Source of the DNA: Proteobacteria bacterium SG_bin5
GTDB taxonomy: Bacteria > Pseudomonadota > Alphaproteobacteria > Sphingomonadales > Sphingomonadaceae
NCBI GenBank assembly: GCA_002083475.1
Contig: LWDI01000080.1
Coordinates: 1 to 64,000 of the forward strand
Length of the DNA stretch: 64,000 nucleotides
Direction: 5' to 3'
The notes below the pieces were generated by a model. It searched no databases and was not told the DNA's origin. It saw only the letters and a list, made by a program, of their open reading frames with translations. Shown here in pieces: positions 17,473 through 26,383 of the stretch (positions are counted from its first letter, which is position 1; the number at the start of each line of letters is the position of its first letter). The position numbers were made by a program, and so were the translations under genes.

Positions 17473-17793
17473 GGCTGCCCCTGGTATAAACGCCAGGCGG
17501 TATAAACTCTAAGCCGCCGTTAACCTTTTCCTAAGCCCTGTTGCTTACGTAATAGTACGACTCCGGTCGCTGACGGGAGCGAAGCGCGCGGCGCCGTCCG
17601 ACACCCCTTGGCGCCGCTCGCTTCCGGTCGCGTGCCCCGCGTTTTCCAGCGGCGCGGGCATCACGGCGCGGCTGATCGATCGGCCGGTGCGCGTTCCGCC
17701 GAAGGCGCGCACCGGCCGAACCGCCGACTTGGCGAAGCCCGCGCGCCCTCCTACAAAAGTTCGCGCCGCGCGCGCGGCAGGCTGGGGGAGGCG
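17473..17793. other. Intergenic stretch with a 14-bp-arm hairpin
   Basis: No gene seen. After the regulator stop there is a small stem (CCTGG / CCAGG around 17481) within two GGTATAAAC copies. AT-rich sequence around 17515-17555 (TTAACC, TACGTAATAGTA) looks like promoter DNA for the kinase. Further on, TCGGCCGGTGCGCG (17680-17693) and its exact reverse complement (17706-17719) form a strong hairpin with a 12-base loop. It has no T-run, so its role in the kinase leader is unknown. Confidence 0.6.
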
Positions 17794-20700
17794 ATGACGT
17801 TCGGGCAGCGAGGCCGGTCGATCGGCGACGGCGCGCGATTGTTCGCCGCCGTGCTGCTGTTCGCGGGGCTCGCTTATGTCGGCATCGAGACGACGCGCGA
17901 GAGCGGGCGGATCGCCTTGCTCTGGCTGCCCAACGGCCTCATCGCCGCCTGGCTGCTGCGCGACGGCGCGCGGCTGACCGTCCCCGCGCTGATCGGCTGC
18001 GCGCTCGCCGATCTGATCGTCAATCTGGCGATGGGCGACCCACTGGGGATCGCCGCCGCGCTCGCGCTCGCCAATGGCGTCGAGATCGGCGCGGTCGTCG
18101 CGTTGCTGCGGCGCAGCTGCGGGCCGCGCCCCGATATGGCCGAGCCGCGCTGCCTGGCGTGGCTGTTGCCGATGGCGCTGCTCGCTGCCGCGCTTTCGGG
18201 CGCGGTCACGCAGAGCGCCTTTTGGCTGTTCGAGCGCGCGCCGGGGCTCGTCATCTGGCGCACCTGGTTGCTCGCCGATGGGCTGAGCCTGGTGATCATC
18301 TTGCCGATCGCGCTGATCGCGATCGATCAATGGCACGCGCGACGCTGGCCGACCTCCGCCGAGGCGCGCGATTGGCTGGCGATGATCGCGCTCGCCGCCG
18401 CCGGCACTTGGCTGATCTTCGGCCAGAGCGCGGCGCCTTGGCTGTTTCTGGTCGGGCCGATCGTGCTCTATGCCGCGTTTCGCACCGGGCTTTCGGGCAC
18501 GGCGGTCGCGATGGCGATCGTCACGCTGATCGCCTCCTTGGCGACTTTCGAGGGGCTGGGGCCGATCACGCTGGTGCGCGGTCTCGGCGAGCGCGTGCTC
18601 ACCTTCCAGCTGTTCCTGATCGCCAATTTCGCGATGGGCATTCCGGTCGCCGCCTTGCTCGCCGCGCGCGCGCGCGATCGCGCCGCGCTCGCCGCCGGGG
18701 GCGCGGCGATGCAGGAAATTCTCGACAATGTCCGCGACGTGATCTTCCGCACCGACGCGCGCGGCTGCTGGAGCTCGCTCAACCCCGCCTGGACGACGCT
18801 GACCGGCTATCCGGCCGAGACGAGCCTGGGCTGGCCGGTCGACGCGCTGCTCCCCGAAGACGAGGTCGCCGAGGTGCGCGCGCTCCACCCCCAGCTCGTC
18901 TCGGGCGCGCTGCAAACGTGCAACCGGGTGCAGCGGATGCGCCACGCCGATGGCGGCTGGCGCCATGTCGAGCTGCGCTTCCGCCGGCTCGCGGCGCCCG
19001 GTGGCGGCTTCGCGGGCACGATCGGCTCGATCCGCGACATTAGCGAGCAGGTGCAACAGGCGAACGCGCTCGCGGCGAGCGAGGAGCGGTTCCGCCGCCT
19101 CGCCGAAACCGCGCCGGTCGGCATTTTTCGCACCGATGCGCAGGGGCGGCCCTTGTTCAGCAACCCCGCCTGGCGCGCGCTCGCCGGAGTCGCCGCCGAC
19201 GCGCCGCCGACGCATTGGATCGACCGGCTCCACCCCGACGACCGCGACGCGATCGCCGAGGCATGGGGGCAGTTGCTCGCCGCGCCGCGCCCGATGCGGC
19301 GCAGCTTTCGCTGGCGCCGCGCCGATGGCGGCGTCGTCTGGGTCGATACGATCGCGCGCCCCGAATATGATCGCGCGGGGGTCTGCACCGGCTTCATCGG
19401 CGTGTCGTTCGACGTGACCGAGCAGCGCGCCGCGCTCCAGGCGAAATCGAGCTTCCTCGCGCAGATGAGCCATGAAATCCGCACGCCGATGAACGGCGTG
19501 ATCGGCTTCACCGATCTGCTGCAGCGCACCGCGCTCGATCCGGTGCAGCGCGATTATGTGCGCCTGATCGCCGATTCGGGGCGCGCGATGATGCGGCTGT
19601 TGAGCGACGTGCTCGATCTCTCCAAGGTCGAGGCGGGGCATTTGCGCCTCATCAGCGAGCCGATCGAGCTGCGCGCCAAGCTCGATCACGTCGCCGCGCT
19701 GATGGCGCCGCTCGCGCGCGAGAAGAAGCTGGCGCTCAGCGTGGACGTCGCGCCCGACGTGCCGCAGCGGGTGATGGGTGACACGCTGCGGCTGCGCCAG
19801 GTGCTGCTCAACCTGGTCGGCAACGCGATCAAATTCACCGGCGCGGGCCAAGTCGCGATCCGGGTGGCGCGCGCGGGCGAGCGGCTCGAAATCAGCGTGC
19901 GCGACACCGGCATCGGCATCGCCCGCGATCAGATCGACGCGGTGTTCCAGCCCTTCGTTCAGGCCGATGCGAGCATCGCGCGGCGCTATGGCGGCACCGG
20001 GCTGGGGCTCGCGATCACCGCTGAATTGGTACGGCTGATGGGCGGCGCGATCGCGGTCGAGAGCGTGCTTGGGCAGGGGTCGTGCTTCACCGTCGCGCTG
20101 CCTTTGGTCGTCGCGCCCGATCCGCCGGCGAGGGTGGCGCCCGCCGTCGCCGCGCCGCCGCCACGCCCGCGCGCGGGGTTGCGGCTGTTGATCGTCGAGG
20201 ATCACGACATCAATCGCCAGCTGATGCAGGCGATGGCGCGCGCGGGCGGGCTCGAGCCCGATTTCGCGGGCGATGGCGGCGAGGCGCTCGATCGGGTCGC
20301 CGCGGCCGAGGCGGCGGGCGCGCCCTATGAGCTGATCCTGATGGACGTGCAATTGCCGGGGCTCGACGGGCTGGCGACGACGCGAGCGCTGCGCGCGCGC
20401 GGGGTGACGGCGCCGGTGATCGCGCTCACCGCTTATGCCGCCCTCGAAGACATCGCCGCCACGCGCGCCGCCGGCATGCAGGATCATCTCGCCAAGCCGA
20501 TCGAACTCGCCGCGCTGTTCGCGATGATCGCGCGCCACGCGCCCAGCGCGCCACGCGCGGCGTCCGATGCGAGCGCGCCGCGCGCGGTGCCCGATCAGCT
20601 CGCGCCCTCGCCCATGCTCCAGGCGCGCTATGCCCAGCGCAAGGCGGCGCTCGTCGAGACGCTCGCCGCCCTCCCCGAGGCACCGACCATGGCGCAGGCG

Positions 20701-20910
20701 GCGGTGATCGAGCGCGAGCTCCACCAGCTCGCCGGCACCGCCGCGCTGTTCGGCGACGCCGAGCTGGGGGCGCGCTGCGCCGAACTCGAGCGCCGCCTCG
20801 GCGCGGCGGCCACGCCCGGCGAACGCGCCGAAGCCTTAGCGGCGGCGCGCCGCGCGCTCGCCGCGCCGGCCGCTAAACCCGATCGCCGGGCGCGCGCCAC
20901 GCCGCTGTGA
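17794..20910 (+). CDS. MASE1 hybrid sensor histidine kinase with PAS, receiver and HPt domains
   Basis: 1038-residue inner-membrane signalling protein. Residues 10-290 hold about eight transmembrane helices of the MASE1 sensor type. Two PAS domains follow (about 305-420 and 430-545). HisKA has the phospho-histidine H560 (SHEIRTPMNG). The ATPase domain shows the N box (LLNLVGNAIKFT, about 671), DTGIGI (704) and GGTGLGL (734). A receiver has VED at 801 and phosphoacceptor D851, and an HPt domain has H977 (ELHQLAGT). All phosphorelay stations are thus in one chain. The ATG at 17794 is chosen for its GGGGGAGG ribosome site. The ligand is unknown; the FixJ-type regulator upstream is the nearest output. 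Confidence 0.92.
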   Translation: MTFGQRGRSIGDGARLFAAVLLFAGLAYVGIETTRESGRIALLWLPNGLIAAWLLRDGARLTVPALIGCALADLIVNLAMGDPLGIAAALALANGVEIGAVVALLRRSCGPRPDMAEPRCLAWLLPMALLAAALSGAVTQSAFWLFERAPGLVIWRTWLLADGLSLVIILPIALIAIDQWHARRWPTSAEARDWLAMIALAAAGTWLIFGQSAAPWLFLVGPIVLYAAFRTGLSGTAVAMAIVTLIASLATFEGLGPITLVRGLGERVLTFQLFLIANFAMGIPVAALLAARARDRAALAAGGAAMQEILDNVRDVIFRTDARGCWSSLNPAWTTLTGYPAETSLGWPVDALLPEDEVAEVRALHPQLVSGALQTCNRVQRMRHADGGWRHVELRFRRLAAPGGGFAGTIGSIRDISEQVQQANALAASEERFRRLAETAPVGIFRTDAQGRPLFSNPAWRALAGVAADAPPTHWIDRLHPDDRDAIAEAWGQLLAAPRPMRRSFRWRRADGGVVWVDTIARPEYDRAGVCTGFIGVSFDVTEQRAALQAKSSFLAQMSHEIRTPMNGVIGFTDLLQRTALDPVQRDYVRLIADSGRAMMRLLSDVLDLSKVEAGHLRLISEPIELRAKLDHVAALMAPLAREKKLALSVDVAPDVPQRVMGDTLRLRQVLLNLVGNAIKFTGAGQVAIRVARAGERLEISVRDTGIGIARDQIDAVFQPFVQADASIARRYGGTGLGLAITAELVRLMGGAIAVESVLGQGSCFTVALPLVVAPDPPARVAPAVAAPPPRPRAGLRLLIVEDHDINRQLMQAMARAGGLEPDFAGDGGEALDRVAAAEAAGAPYELILMDVQLPGLDGLATTRALRARGVTAPVIALTAYAALEDIAATRAAGMQDHLAKPIELAALFAMIARHAPSAPRAASDASAPRAVPDQLAPSPMLQARYAQRKAALVETLAALPEAPTMAQAAVIERELHQLAGTAALFGDAELGARCAELERRLGAAATPGERAEALAAARRALAAPAAKPDRRARATPL

Positions 20911-21011
20911 GCGCCCGGCGGGGAGCGGCACGAACGCGCGGTGTTCTTGCTAGAGCCGGGTCGCGCGCGCGCGCTAACGGGTCACGCCCCTCGTCCGTCC
21001 AGGAGACGTCC

Positions 21012-21923
21012 ATGTCCGCCATCGCCCCCAGCCGTGTTCAAGCGACCCGCGCCTATCGCCGCAAGCTCGGCGATTATGAGATCACCGCTCTGTCCGACGG
21101 CTTCGTCGATCTCTCGTTCGGCGTGTGGCAAGGCATCGACGCCGAAAGCTTCGACGCCGCGCTCACCGATCATTTCCTGCCGACCGGCGGCTTTCGCAAC
21201 GGCATCACCTCGTTCATCGTCAACACCGGTAGCAAGATCATCATGATCGACGCGGGCGCGGCGGGGTTGTTCGGCCCGAATTCTTATCATTTTCCGGACA
21301 ATCTCGCCCATGCCGGCATTACGGCGGCCGATATCGACGTGGTGATCCCGACCCACGCGCATCCCGATCACGTCGGCGCGCTGCTCAAGGACGGCCAGCC
21401 GACCTTGCCCAATGCCGAGATCCGCATCAACCAAACCGAGCTCGATTTCTGGACCAGCGAGGCCGAACAGGCCAAGGCGCCCGATTTCATGCGCAGCTGG
21501 TGGGACCTCGTGCGCGGGATCGACGCCGCTTATGCCGGTCGGGTGAGCAGCTTCGCCGCCGAGGCGTCGCTGGGCGATGGCATCACCCATATGTCCTTCC
21601 CCGGCCATACCCCGGGGCATAGCGGCTATCTGATCGAAAGCGCGGGCGAAAAATTGCTGATCTGGGGCGATCTGGTGGTCCACCACGCGATCCAGTTCCA
21701 GCACCCGCAGGCGAGCATGATCTTCGACATCGATTCGGCGGTCGGCCATCAATCGCGGCTGCGCGGGCTCGACATGGCGGCGACCGACAAATTGCTCACC
21801 GCCGCCACGCATCTGCCCTTCCCGACCTTCGGCTATGTCGCGCGGCGCGGCGACGGCTATCACTGGGTACCCGAGACCTGGCGCTACGACGTGTCGGGCC
21901 TTGCTTGGCAGCCGGTGGTCTGA
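21012..21923 (+). CDS. Metallo-beta-lactamase-fold hydrolase (lactonase/MPH-like)
   Basis: 303-residue hydrolase with the zinc motif THAHPDHVG near residue 113, the third histidine in FPGHTPGHSGY near 200, the bridging aspartate in WGDLVVHHA near 220, and a late histidine in AATHLPFPTFGYV. FRNGITSFIVNTG near 67 is typical of the subgroup that includes methyl-parathion hydrolase and quorum-quenching lactonases. No signal peptide is obvious. The start ATG follows AGGAGACGTCC. The true substrate is open. Confidence 0.88.
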   Translation: MSAIAPSRVQATRAYRRKLGDYEITALSDGFVDLSFGVWQGIDAESFDAALTDHFLPTGGFRNGITSFIVNTGSKIIMIDAGAAGLFGPNSYHFPDNLAHAGITAADIDVVIPTHAHPDHVGALLKDGQPTLPNAEIRINQTELDFWTSEAEQAKAPDFMRSWWDLVRGIDAAYAGRVSSFAAEASLGDGITHMSFPGHTPGHSGYLIESAGEKLLIWGDLVVHHAIQFQHPQASMIFDIDSAVGHQSRLRGLDMAATDKLLTAATHLPFPTFGYVARRGDGYHWVPETWRYDVSGLAWQPVV

Positions 21924-22025
21924 GCCGCGCGAAACCGCAAGTCTCGCACCTTCCGGCAAGCCGGGGACTGAACGCGCGCGGGCGGCGCGATAGCTTCGAG
22001 CATTGCTTGGAGTGGCGCGCGTCCG

Positions 22026-22457
22026 ATGATGAAACCCTATGCCCTGACCCCGTTGCTATTGCGTCAATTGTTGAGCGTGCCGATGGTGCGCCAGGATTGG
22101 GAGCAAGCGGCGGGGCCGGATTTGCGCGTGCGCATCGCCAATGATCCGCCGATCCTGGAGCGCGACGCGGCGATCGACGGTATCGCCGCCTTTCTCGCGC
22201 GGGTGGAGGCGGTGGGCAGCGGCTTTTGGGCGGCGTGGCGGCTGGAGGAAGCGGTGTTCGCCGAATGCGACCTGGGCTTTCGCGCCGGTGCCGGCTTGAC
22301 CCAGACGATCCCTTGCACCGTCGTCGCGCGGCTCGCCGATGCCGAGCTGATCGATCTGCGCGTCCACTGCGATCCCACCCCGCTTCCCGCACCGTGCGGA
22401 ATCGATTACAAGACGCCATTGCCGCCGCCCGCAGAGGAATCGCGCGATGAGGGTTGA
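22026..22457 (+). CDS. NTF2/SnoaL-like protein (copy 2 of a duplicated pair)
   Basis: 143-residue paralogue of the 15204-15575 product. It shares AAIDGIAAFLARVEAVGSGF, FWAAWRLEEAVFAE and PCTVVARLADAELIDLRVHCDPTP in the same order, giving an NTF2-like cone. The C-terminal tail is longer and rich in proline. It ends 18 bp before the paired AraC regulator, so the two are co-transcribed. Two ATGs are adjacent at the start; the first is used. Function unknown. Confidence 0.75.
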   Translation: MMKPYALTPLLLRQLLSVPMVRQDWEQAAGPDLRVRIANDPPILERDAAIDGIAAFLARVEAVGSGFWAAWRLEEAVFAECDLGFRAGAGLTQTIPCTVVARLADAELIDLRVHCDPTPLPAPCGIDYKTPLPPPAEESRDEG

Positions 22458-22475
22458 TCCATCCACGGGGCGCGC

Positions 22476-23354
22476 ATGAGCCCGGCGACCAGCTATATCG
22501 ACTGGATGCGCGGCGGGCGGCTGAGTTCCTATGTGCGCGCGCTTCATGCCCAGGGGCCACTCGGCTTCGTCGAGTCGGCGCAGCCCGCCGGCGACATGTC
22601 CGATCCGCCCGTCGACGATCTGGTGCTCATCCAGGCGATGTCGCCGGGGATGCGCCAGACCAGCGACCTCGGCGCCGGACGGTTCAGCGATGTCGCTCCG
22701 TTCGGCGCGCTGCTCGCGATGCCACCCGGCGTCGCGACGGCCGTCCATGTCGATAATCCGCATGTCATCCGCACCATCGCCTTTCCCGCCGCCTGGTGCC
22801 GGGACACGCTCGCCGAGCTGCGCCCGAGGGGCGATCCGTTCGATTTCGAGCGTTTTCACACCGGCCATGTCGTCGCGCCCGAGTTGCGGCGGCTGTTCGA
22901 CCTGAGCTTCGCCGCCGCCGACCGGCCCGACACCGCCAGCCGCTTGTTCCAGGAGGGCATGGGCCTCGCCATGCTCGCCGAAATGGCGCGGCTGATCGAC
23001 GCCGCCCCGCCCCCGCGCGTGGGCGGGCTCGCGCGCTGGCAGGAACGCCGCGCGATCGATTTCCTGCGCAGCCATCTTGCCGAGGAGGTGTCGCTCGAGC
23101 GCATCGCAACCGAGGCGCGGCTCTCGCCCTTCCACTTCGCGCGGATGTTCAAGGTGAGCACCGGCTTGCCCCCGGCCGCTTATCAGCGCCGGTTGCGACT
23201 GGAGGAAGCGCAACGGCTGCTGCTCGAAACCGATCTGCCGATCACCGAGATCGCGCTGCGCATCGGCTATGAAACGCCCCAAGCCTTCGCGCGCATGTTC
23301 CGCGCGGCGACCGGCGCTTCGCCCAGCGATTGGCGAAGGGAGCGGCGGGGATGA
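22476..23354 (+). CDS. AraC-family transcriptional regulator (copy 2 of a duplicated pair)
   Basis: 292-residue regulator. The N-terminal sensor half contains QPAGDMSDPP and LAELRPRGDPFDFE. The C-terminal double helix-turn-helix has VSLERIATEARLSPFHFARMF and ITEIALRIGYETPQAFARMF. It matches the copy at 14180-15070 across most of its length, including the opening motif MSGGRLS/MRGGRLS. It is coupled to the upstream NTF2-like gene. The stop is followed closely by a LysR gene on the same strand. Confidence 0.9.
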   Translation: MSPATSYIDWMRGGRLSSYVRALHAQGPLGFVESAQPAGDMSDPPVDDLVLIQAMSPGMRQTSDLGAGRFSDVAPFGALLAMPPGVATAVHVDNPHVIRTIAFPAAWCRDTLAELRPRGDPFDFERFHTGHVVAPELRRLFDLSFAAADRPDTASRLFQEGMGLAMLAEMARLIDAAPPPRVGGLARWQERRAIDFLRSHLAEEVSLERIATEARLSPFHFARMFKVSTGLPPAAYQRRLRLEEAQRLLLETDLPITEIALRIGYETPQAFARMFRAATGASPSDWRRERRG

Positions 23355-23420
23355 GCGTCGCGCGTTTCTTGGCGTGATTGGCCCTTGCCGAGGCGCCGCG
23401 CGCCGCCACAATGCGCGCCG

Positions 23421-24311
23421 ATGGACCGGATCGACCATGTCCGCACTTTCATCGCGGTCGCCGAGCAGCTGAGCTTCGCCCGCGCCGCGCGCGCGCTCGG
23501 CATTTCGCCCGCCGCCGCGAGCCGCGCGGTGATGGCGCTCGAAACCGAACTCGGCGCGAGCCTGTTGCGCCGCACGACCCGCGCGGTGAGCCTGACGAGC
23601 GAGGGGGCCGATTTTCTCGACCGCGCCCGGCGCGCGCTCGCCGAGCTCGACGATGCCGCGCGCGCGGTGCGCGGCGAGGACGGCGCGCCGGCGGGGATGC
23701 TCGTCGTCTCGGCGCCCGTCGCCTTCGGGCGGCTGCACGTGACCCCCGTCGCCGCCGCGCTGACGCGCGCGCATCCCGGGCTCTCGATCCGGCTGTTGCT
23801 GGCCGATCGGGTGGTGCGGATCGTCGAGGAGGGAGTCGATGTCGCGGTGCGGATCGGCAGCCTGCCCGACAGTAATTTGCGCGCGGTGCGCATTTACGAG
23901 GTTCGCCCGGTGCTGGTCGCGAGCCCGGCCTATCTCGCCGCGCACGGCTTGCCGACCGCGATCGAGGCGCTCGCTTCGCATCATCTGCTCGGGTTCGACG
24001 GGCTGGAGACGCACGACTGGCGCTTCGCGACCGGCGCGGTGCGCGTCGCGCCGCGGCTGCTCGTCAATAATGCCGAGGCGCTCGTCACCGCCGCCGTCGC
24101 CGGCGCCGGGATCGCGCGCGTCTTTTGCTATCAGGCCGATGCCGAGGTCGCCGCCGGGCGGCTGGCCTATCTGCTCGCCGAGCACGAGCCGCCGGGCACG
24201 CCGGTGCAGCTCGTCTTCGCCGCCAATCGCGGCCGCGCGCCGAGCGTGCGCGCGCTGATCGAGGCGATGCGCGGCTATTTCGCCGAGCGCGCGGCTTTGT
24301 GTCGCGCATGA
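23421..24311 (+). CDS. LysR-family transcriptional regulator
   Basis: 296-residue regulator. The N-terminal winged helix is MDRIDHVRTFIAVAEQLSFARAARALGISPAAASRAV, followed by the linker helix and the effector domain beginning GMLVVSAPVAFG near 92. The variant with LLRRTTRAVSLT is typical of the DsdC/AaeR-like group seen widely in sphingomonads. I chose the ATG at 23421, directly at the family start. It ends in a bidirectional terminator shared with the convergent gene. No target gene is obvious. Confidence 0.9.
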   Translation: MDRIDHVRTFIAVAEQLSFARAARALGISPAAASRAVMALETELGASLLRRTTRAVSLTSEGADFLDRARRALAELDDAARAVRGEDGAPAGMLVVSAPVAFGRLHVTPVAAALTRAHPGLSIRLLLADRVVRIVEEGVDVAVRIGSLPDSNLRAVRIYEVRPVLVASPAYLAAHGLPTAIEALASHHLLGFDGLETHDWRFATGAVRVAPRLLVNNAEALVTAAVAGAGIARVFCYQADAEVAAGRLAYLLAEHEPPGTPVQLVFAANRGRAPSVRALIEAMRGYFAERAALCRA

Positions 24312-24348
24312 AAAAAGCCCGGGCGGAAGCGTTCCGCCCGGGCCTTTT
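24311..24348. terminator. Bidirectional rho-independent terminator
   Basis: GCCCGGGCGGAA (24317-24328) and its reverse complement (24332-24343) form a 12-bp stem with a 3-base loop. A-run on the left and CTTTTC on the right make it usable from both sides, by the lysR gene and the convergent membrane-protein gene. Confidence 0.92.
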
Positions 24349-24367
24349 CGACCGGATCGCGCGGCGA

Positions 24368-24748
24368 TCAGGCGCGCTGCAGCGTCGGCGTCACCGCCGG
24401 GGTGCGGCGGTGCAGGCCGACCACGACCAGCACGGTCGCGCCGAGGCCCGCATAATAGAAGGCGTCGAGGCCCTTGAAGCCGAACAGGATCGGCGCCGCG
24501 ACGAAGGCGAGGCCGACCAGGCCGTCGACCGCGAGGTGGAAGCTATAGGGGAGAATGCGGACGACCCCGGTTTCATGATCGGTGAGCAGCGTCAGCGCGA
24601 GCGCGGCGACGCCGGTCGCGACCGACAGCCACAGCGCGATCGGGTTGGTCGCGCCCAGGCCCAGCAGGAAGGGCAGGGTCATCAGCGAAAAGGCGACGGG
24701 GTAATCGAGATAAGCGTGAATCTTCTGAGTAACGAAACGCGGATCCAT
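24368..24748 (-). CDS. Small four-helix membrane protein, SPW-repeat-like
   Basis: 126-residue protein with four probable membrane helices at about 17-33, 36-55, 68-88 and 93-113. AYLDYPVAFSLMTLPFLLGL near residue 12 resembles the start of SPW-repeat proteins, with the SPW motif itself not strict. Function unknown. The gene is set apart by a terminator downstream and a 299-bp gap upstream. A Gly/Leu-rich composition fits a simple inner-membrane protein. Confidence 0.65.
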   Translation of the reverse strand: MDPRFVTQKIHAYLDYPVAFSLMTLPFLLGLGATNPIALWLSVATGVAALALTLLTDHETGVVRILPYSFHLAVDGLVGLAFVAAPILFGFKGLDAFYYAGLGATVLVVVGLHRRTPAVTPTLQRA

Positions 24749-25047
24749 GGTTGTGCTCCTGGCTCAAAAAATGGGCGGCAGAAGCCGGTCTAGTGCTGCG
24801 TGGTGCAGCCCTTGGGATCGGCGCTTGCCCTTGTGCTTGCCGTGTTGGCAGGCGCGATTTGGGGGCGGGCGCCGGCGAGGATTAGTGCGCCCGCGCGCAA
24901 GACTGCGGCGCGGCGGGGACAACAACCGCGCGCATCGGCGCGCGCGGGAAGGGGGGCGCTGGCGGGGCGCCGAACCACGCCTCTTTCACCAGCGGAGGCA
25001 GGGTTTGGACCTGCGCCGAGGAAGGCAAAGCCGGCGGGCGCCCGCGC
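24749..25047. other. Gene-poor gap
   Basis: I see no convincing gene on either strand. Short open frames exist because of the high GC content, but none has a ribosome site with family-like sequence. The gap must hold the promoter of the small membrane protein and the 3' end of the cytochrome c gene. Confidence 0.5.
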
Positions 25048-25392
25048 TCATTTCAGCATGGCGAGATAGCCGATGATGAGCTTGCGCTGCGCCGGATCGG
25101 TGACCATCAGATACATTTTGCTGCCCGGCGCCAGCTTTTGCGGGTTCTGCAGCCATTGGTCGAGCCGCGCCTCGGTCCACACCCCGCCCAATTTCTTGAG
25201 CGCGGGCGAATAAGCATAATCGGGCACCGACGCGACCGCGCGGCCGACCACGCCCTGATGCTTGGGGCCGATGCGATTGGTGCCGGGCGAATGGCAGCCG
25301 CCGCATTTGGCTTCGTAAACGGCCTTGCCGTCTTGCGCGAACGCCGGGGCGCAAAGCCCCCCGGCGATCACGAGCGCGAGGATCAGCCGCAT
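25048..25392 (-). CDS. Class I cytochrome c, periplasmic
   Basis: 114-residue precursor with a signal peptide ending AFAQ (about residue 20) and a single heme site C30-G-G-C33-H34. GTNRIGPKHQGVVGR follows, then YSPALKK, and the probable methionine axial ligand in PGSKMYLM near 91-95. This is the small mitochondrial-type c fold. It lies 3 bp after the ferritin-like gene on the same strand, so the two form an operon and the cytochrome may pass electrons to or from that protein or to the P460 cytochromes opposite. Confidence 0.93.
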   Translation of the reverse strand: MRLILALVIAGGLCAPAFAQDGKAVYEAKCGGCHSPGTNRIGPKHQGVVGRAVASVPDYAYSPALKKLGGVWTEARLDQWLQNPQKLAPGSKMYLMVTDPAQRKLIIGYLAMLK

Positions 25393-25395
25393 GGC

Positions 25396-25986
25396 TCAGG
25401 CGAAGATGAAGGGTTGCTGCGGCACGCTGCCGCCGCTCGCCGCGGTCAAGGTCGCCCAATGCACCGCCTCGTCGGCGCCGATCGGGCTGAAGATATGCGT
25501 GGTTTCGCGGTCCTTCAGCGCCTGGATCTGGCCGATATAGGCGTTGGCCGCGCCCATCTCGAGCTTGATCGCGAGGGTGACGACATCGCCCTCGGTCTTG
25601 AGCGCGCCGAGGTTCAATTCGCTCACATAGTCATTGTCGGCGCGCGGCTCGACCGGGGTGCCACCCATCTTGCGGACGAGCGTGGCGAGCCGGTCGCGAT
25701 GCCCCTCGTGATGGCCCTTGAACACCAGCGCCGCCTTGAGCGTGCCCGGCGACAACAGCCCCGAGCCGCCGGCGAGGCGATAGGCGGCGATCCCTTCGTG
25801 CTCGATCGCCAGCGCGCTGTTGATGACGCCGACGTCGCCCGAGCCGCCCGCCGCCTTCTTGACGGCGGCGGCATTGGCCGGACCGCTCAAAAAGGCGAGC
25901 GCGCTGATCGTCGCCGCCGAAAGGCCCGCGTCGCGCAAAAAGGCACGCCGATCGGCGACGATCGGCTCCCGGTCCGAAATGATCAT
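25396..25986 (-). CDS. Tat-exported ferritin-like domain protein
   Basis: 196-residue protein. DRRAFLRDAGLSAATISALAFL (from residue 12) is a twin-arginine signal, ending near ANA at residue 39. The mature part is a four-helix ferritin-like bundle with repeated carboxylate/histidine pairs: ALAIEHEGIAAY, FKGHHEGHRDR, LEMGAANAYIGQI and ADEAVHWATL. This arrangement fits a di-metal site. The operon with cytochrome c and the divergent P460 cytochromes points to periplasmic redox work, perhaps with nitrogen oxides. Confidence 0.85.
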   Translation of the reverse strand: MIISDREPIVADRRAFLRDAGLSAATISALAFLSGPANAAAVKKAAGGSGDVGVINSALAIEHEGIAAYRLAGGSGLLSPGTLKAALVFKGHHEGHRDRLATLVRKMGGTPVEPRADNDYVSELNLGALKTEGDVVTLAIKLEMGAANAYIGQIQALKDRETTHIFSPIGADEAVHWATLTAASGGSVPQQPFIFA

Positions 25987-26383
25987 CTTGGCTTCTCCAG
26001 TCGCGCGACGGGCAACGCCGAACGGCGGCGGTGCTCACCGCATGTGATGGGGGGTAAGGAAAGCGCCGATCGCCACTTTTGCGATGGCTTGTCCTTTTTA
26101 GCTTATTCTTGCCCGGCGTCTTGTAGAATCCGGAACGGGGGCGTCGCGGAAACGTCGCGACCGCACGCGTCGTGCTTTCGTGGCGCTGGCCCGGCTTTCC
26201 GGGGGAATTGGCGCGCTTAGCCCGAGCGGCGGACGCGCTTCGCCCGCGCGGTGCGGCGAAACGGCGCCAATTCTTGCGCGAAAACGCCGGAAGTTTTTCG
26301 CGCGCGGCAATTGCGTGGTTCGCACAAGCCTCGCTGCTGCGAATCGGTCATCTAAGGAGCGCAATCATTGAAGAGGAACGGCC
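25987..26383. other. Divergent promoter region between ferritin-like and P460 genes
   Basis: 397 bp without a convincing gene. It must carry the promoters for the ferritin-like/cytochrome c operon leftward and the P460 operon rightward. AT-rich stretches occur at about 26085-26110 and near 26330-26375. I looked for the NsrR-type palindrome found at 29.3 kb and did not see a good match here. Confidence 0.5.

Noticed and set aside
17545..20724. Minus-strand open frame of over 1000 codons opposite the hybrid kinase
   Set aside because: Arg/Ala/Gly-rich shadow of a high-GC gene; the plus strand has clear kinase motifs throughout.
22056..24185. Minus-strand open frame of about 700 codons across the NTF2-like, AraC and LysR genes
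   Set aside because: It spans three recognisable plus-strand genes and has no domain pattern; GC-driven shadow.
26098..26364. Minus-strand frame of 88 codons before the P460 genes
   Set aside because: Arg/Ala-rich, no ribosome site or homology pattern, and in the divergent promoter region.
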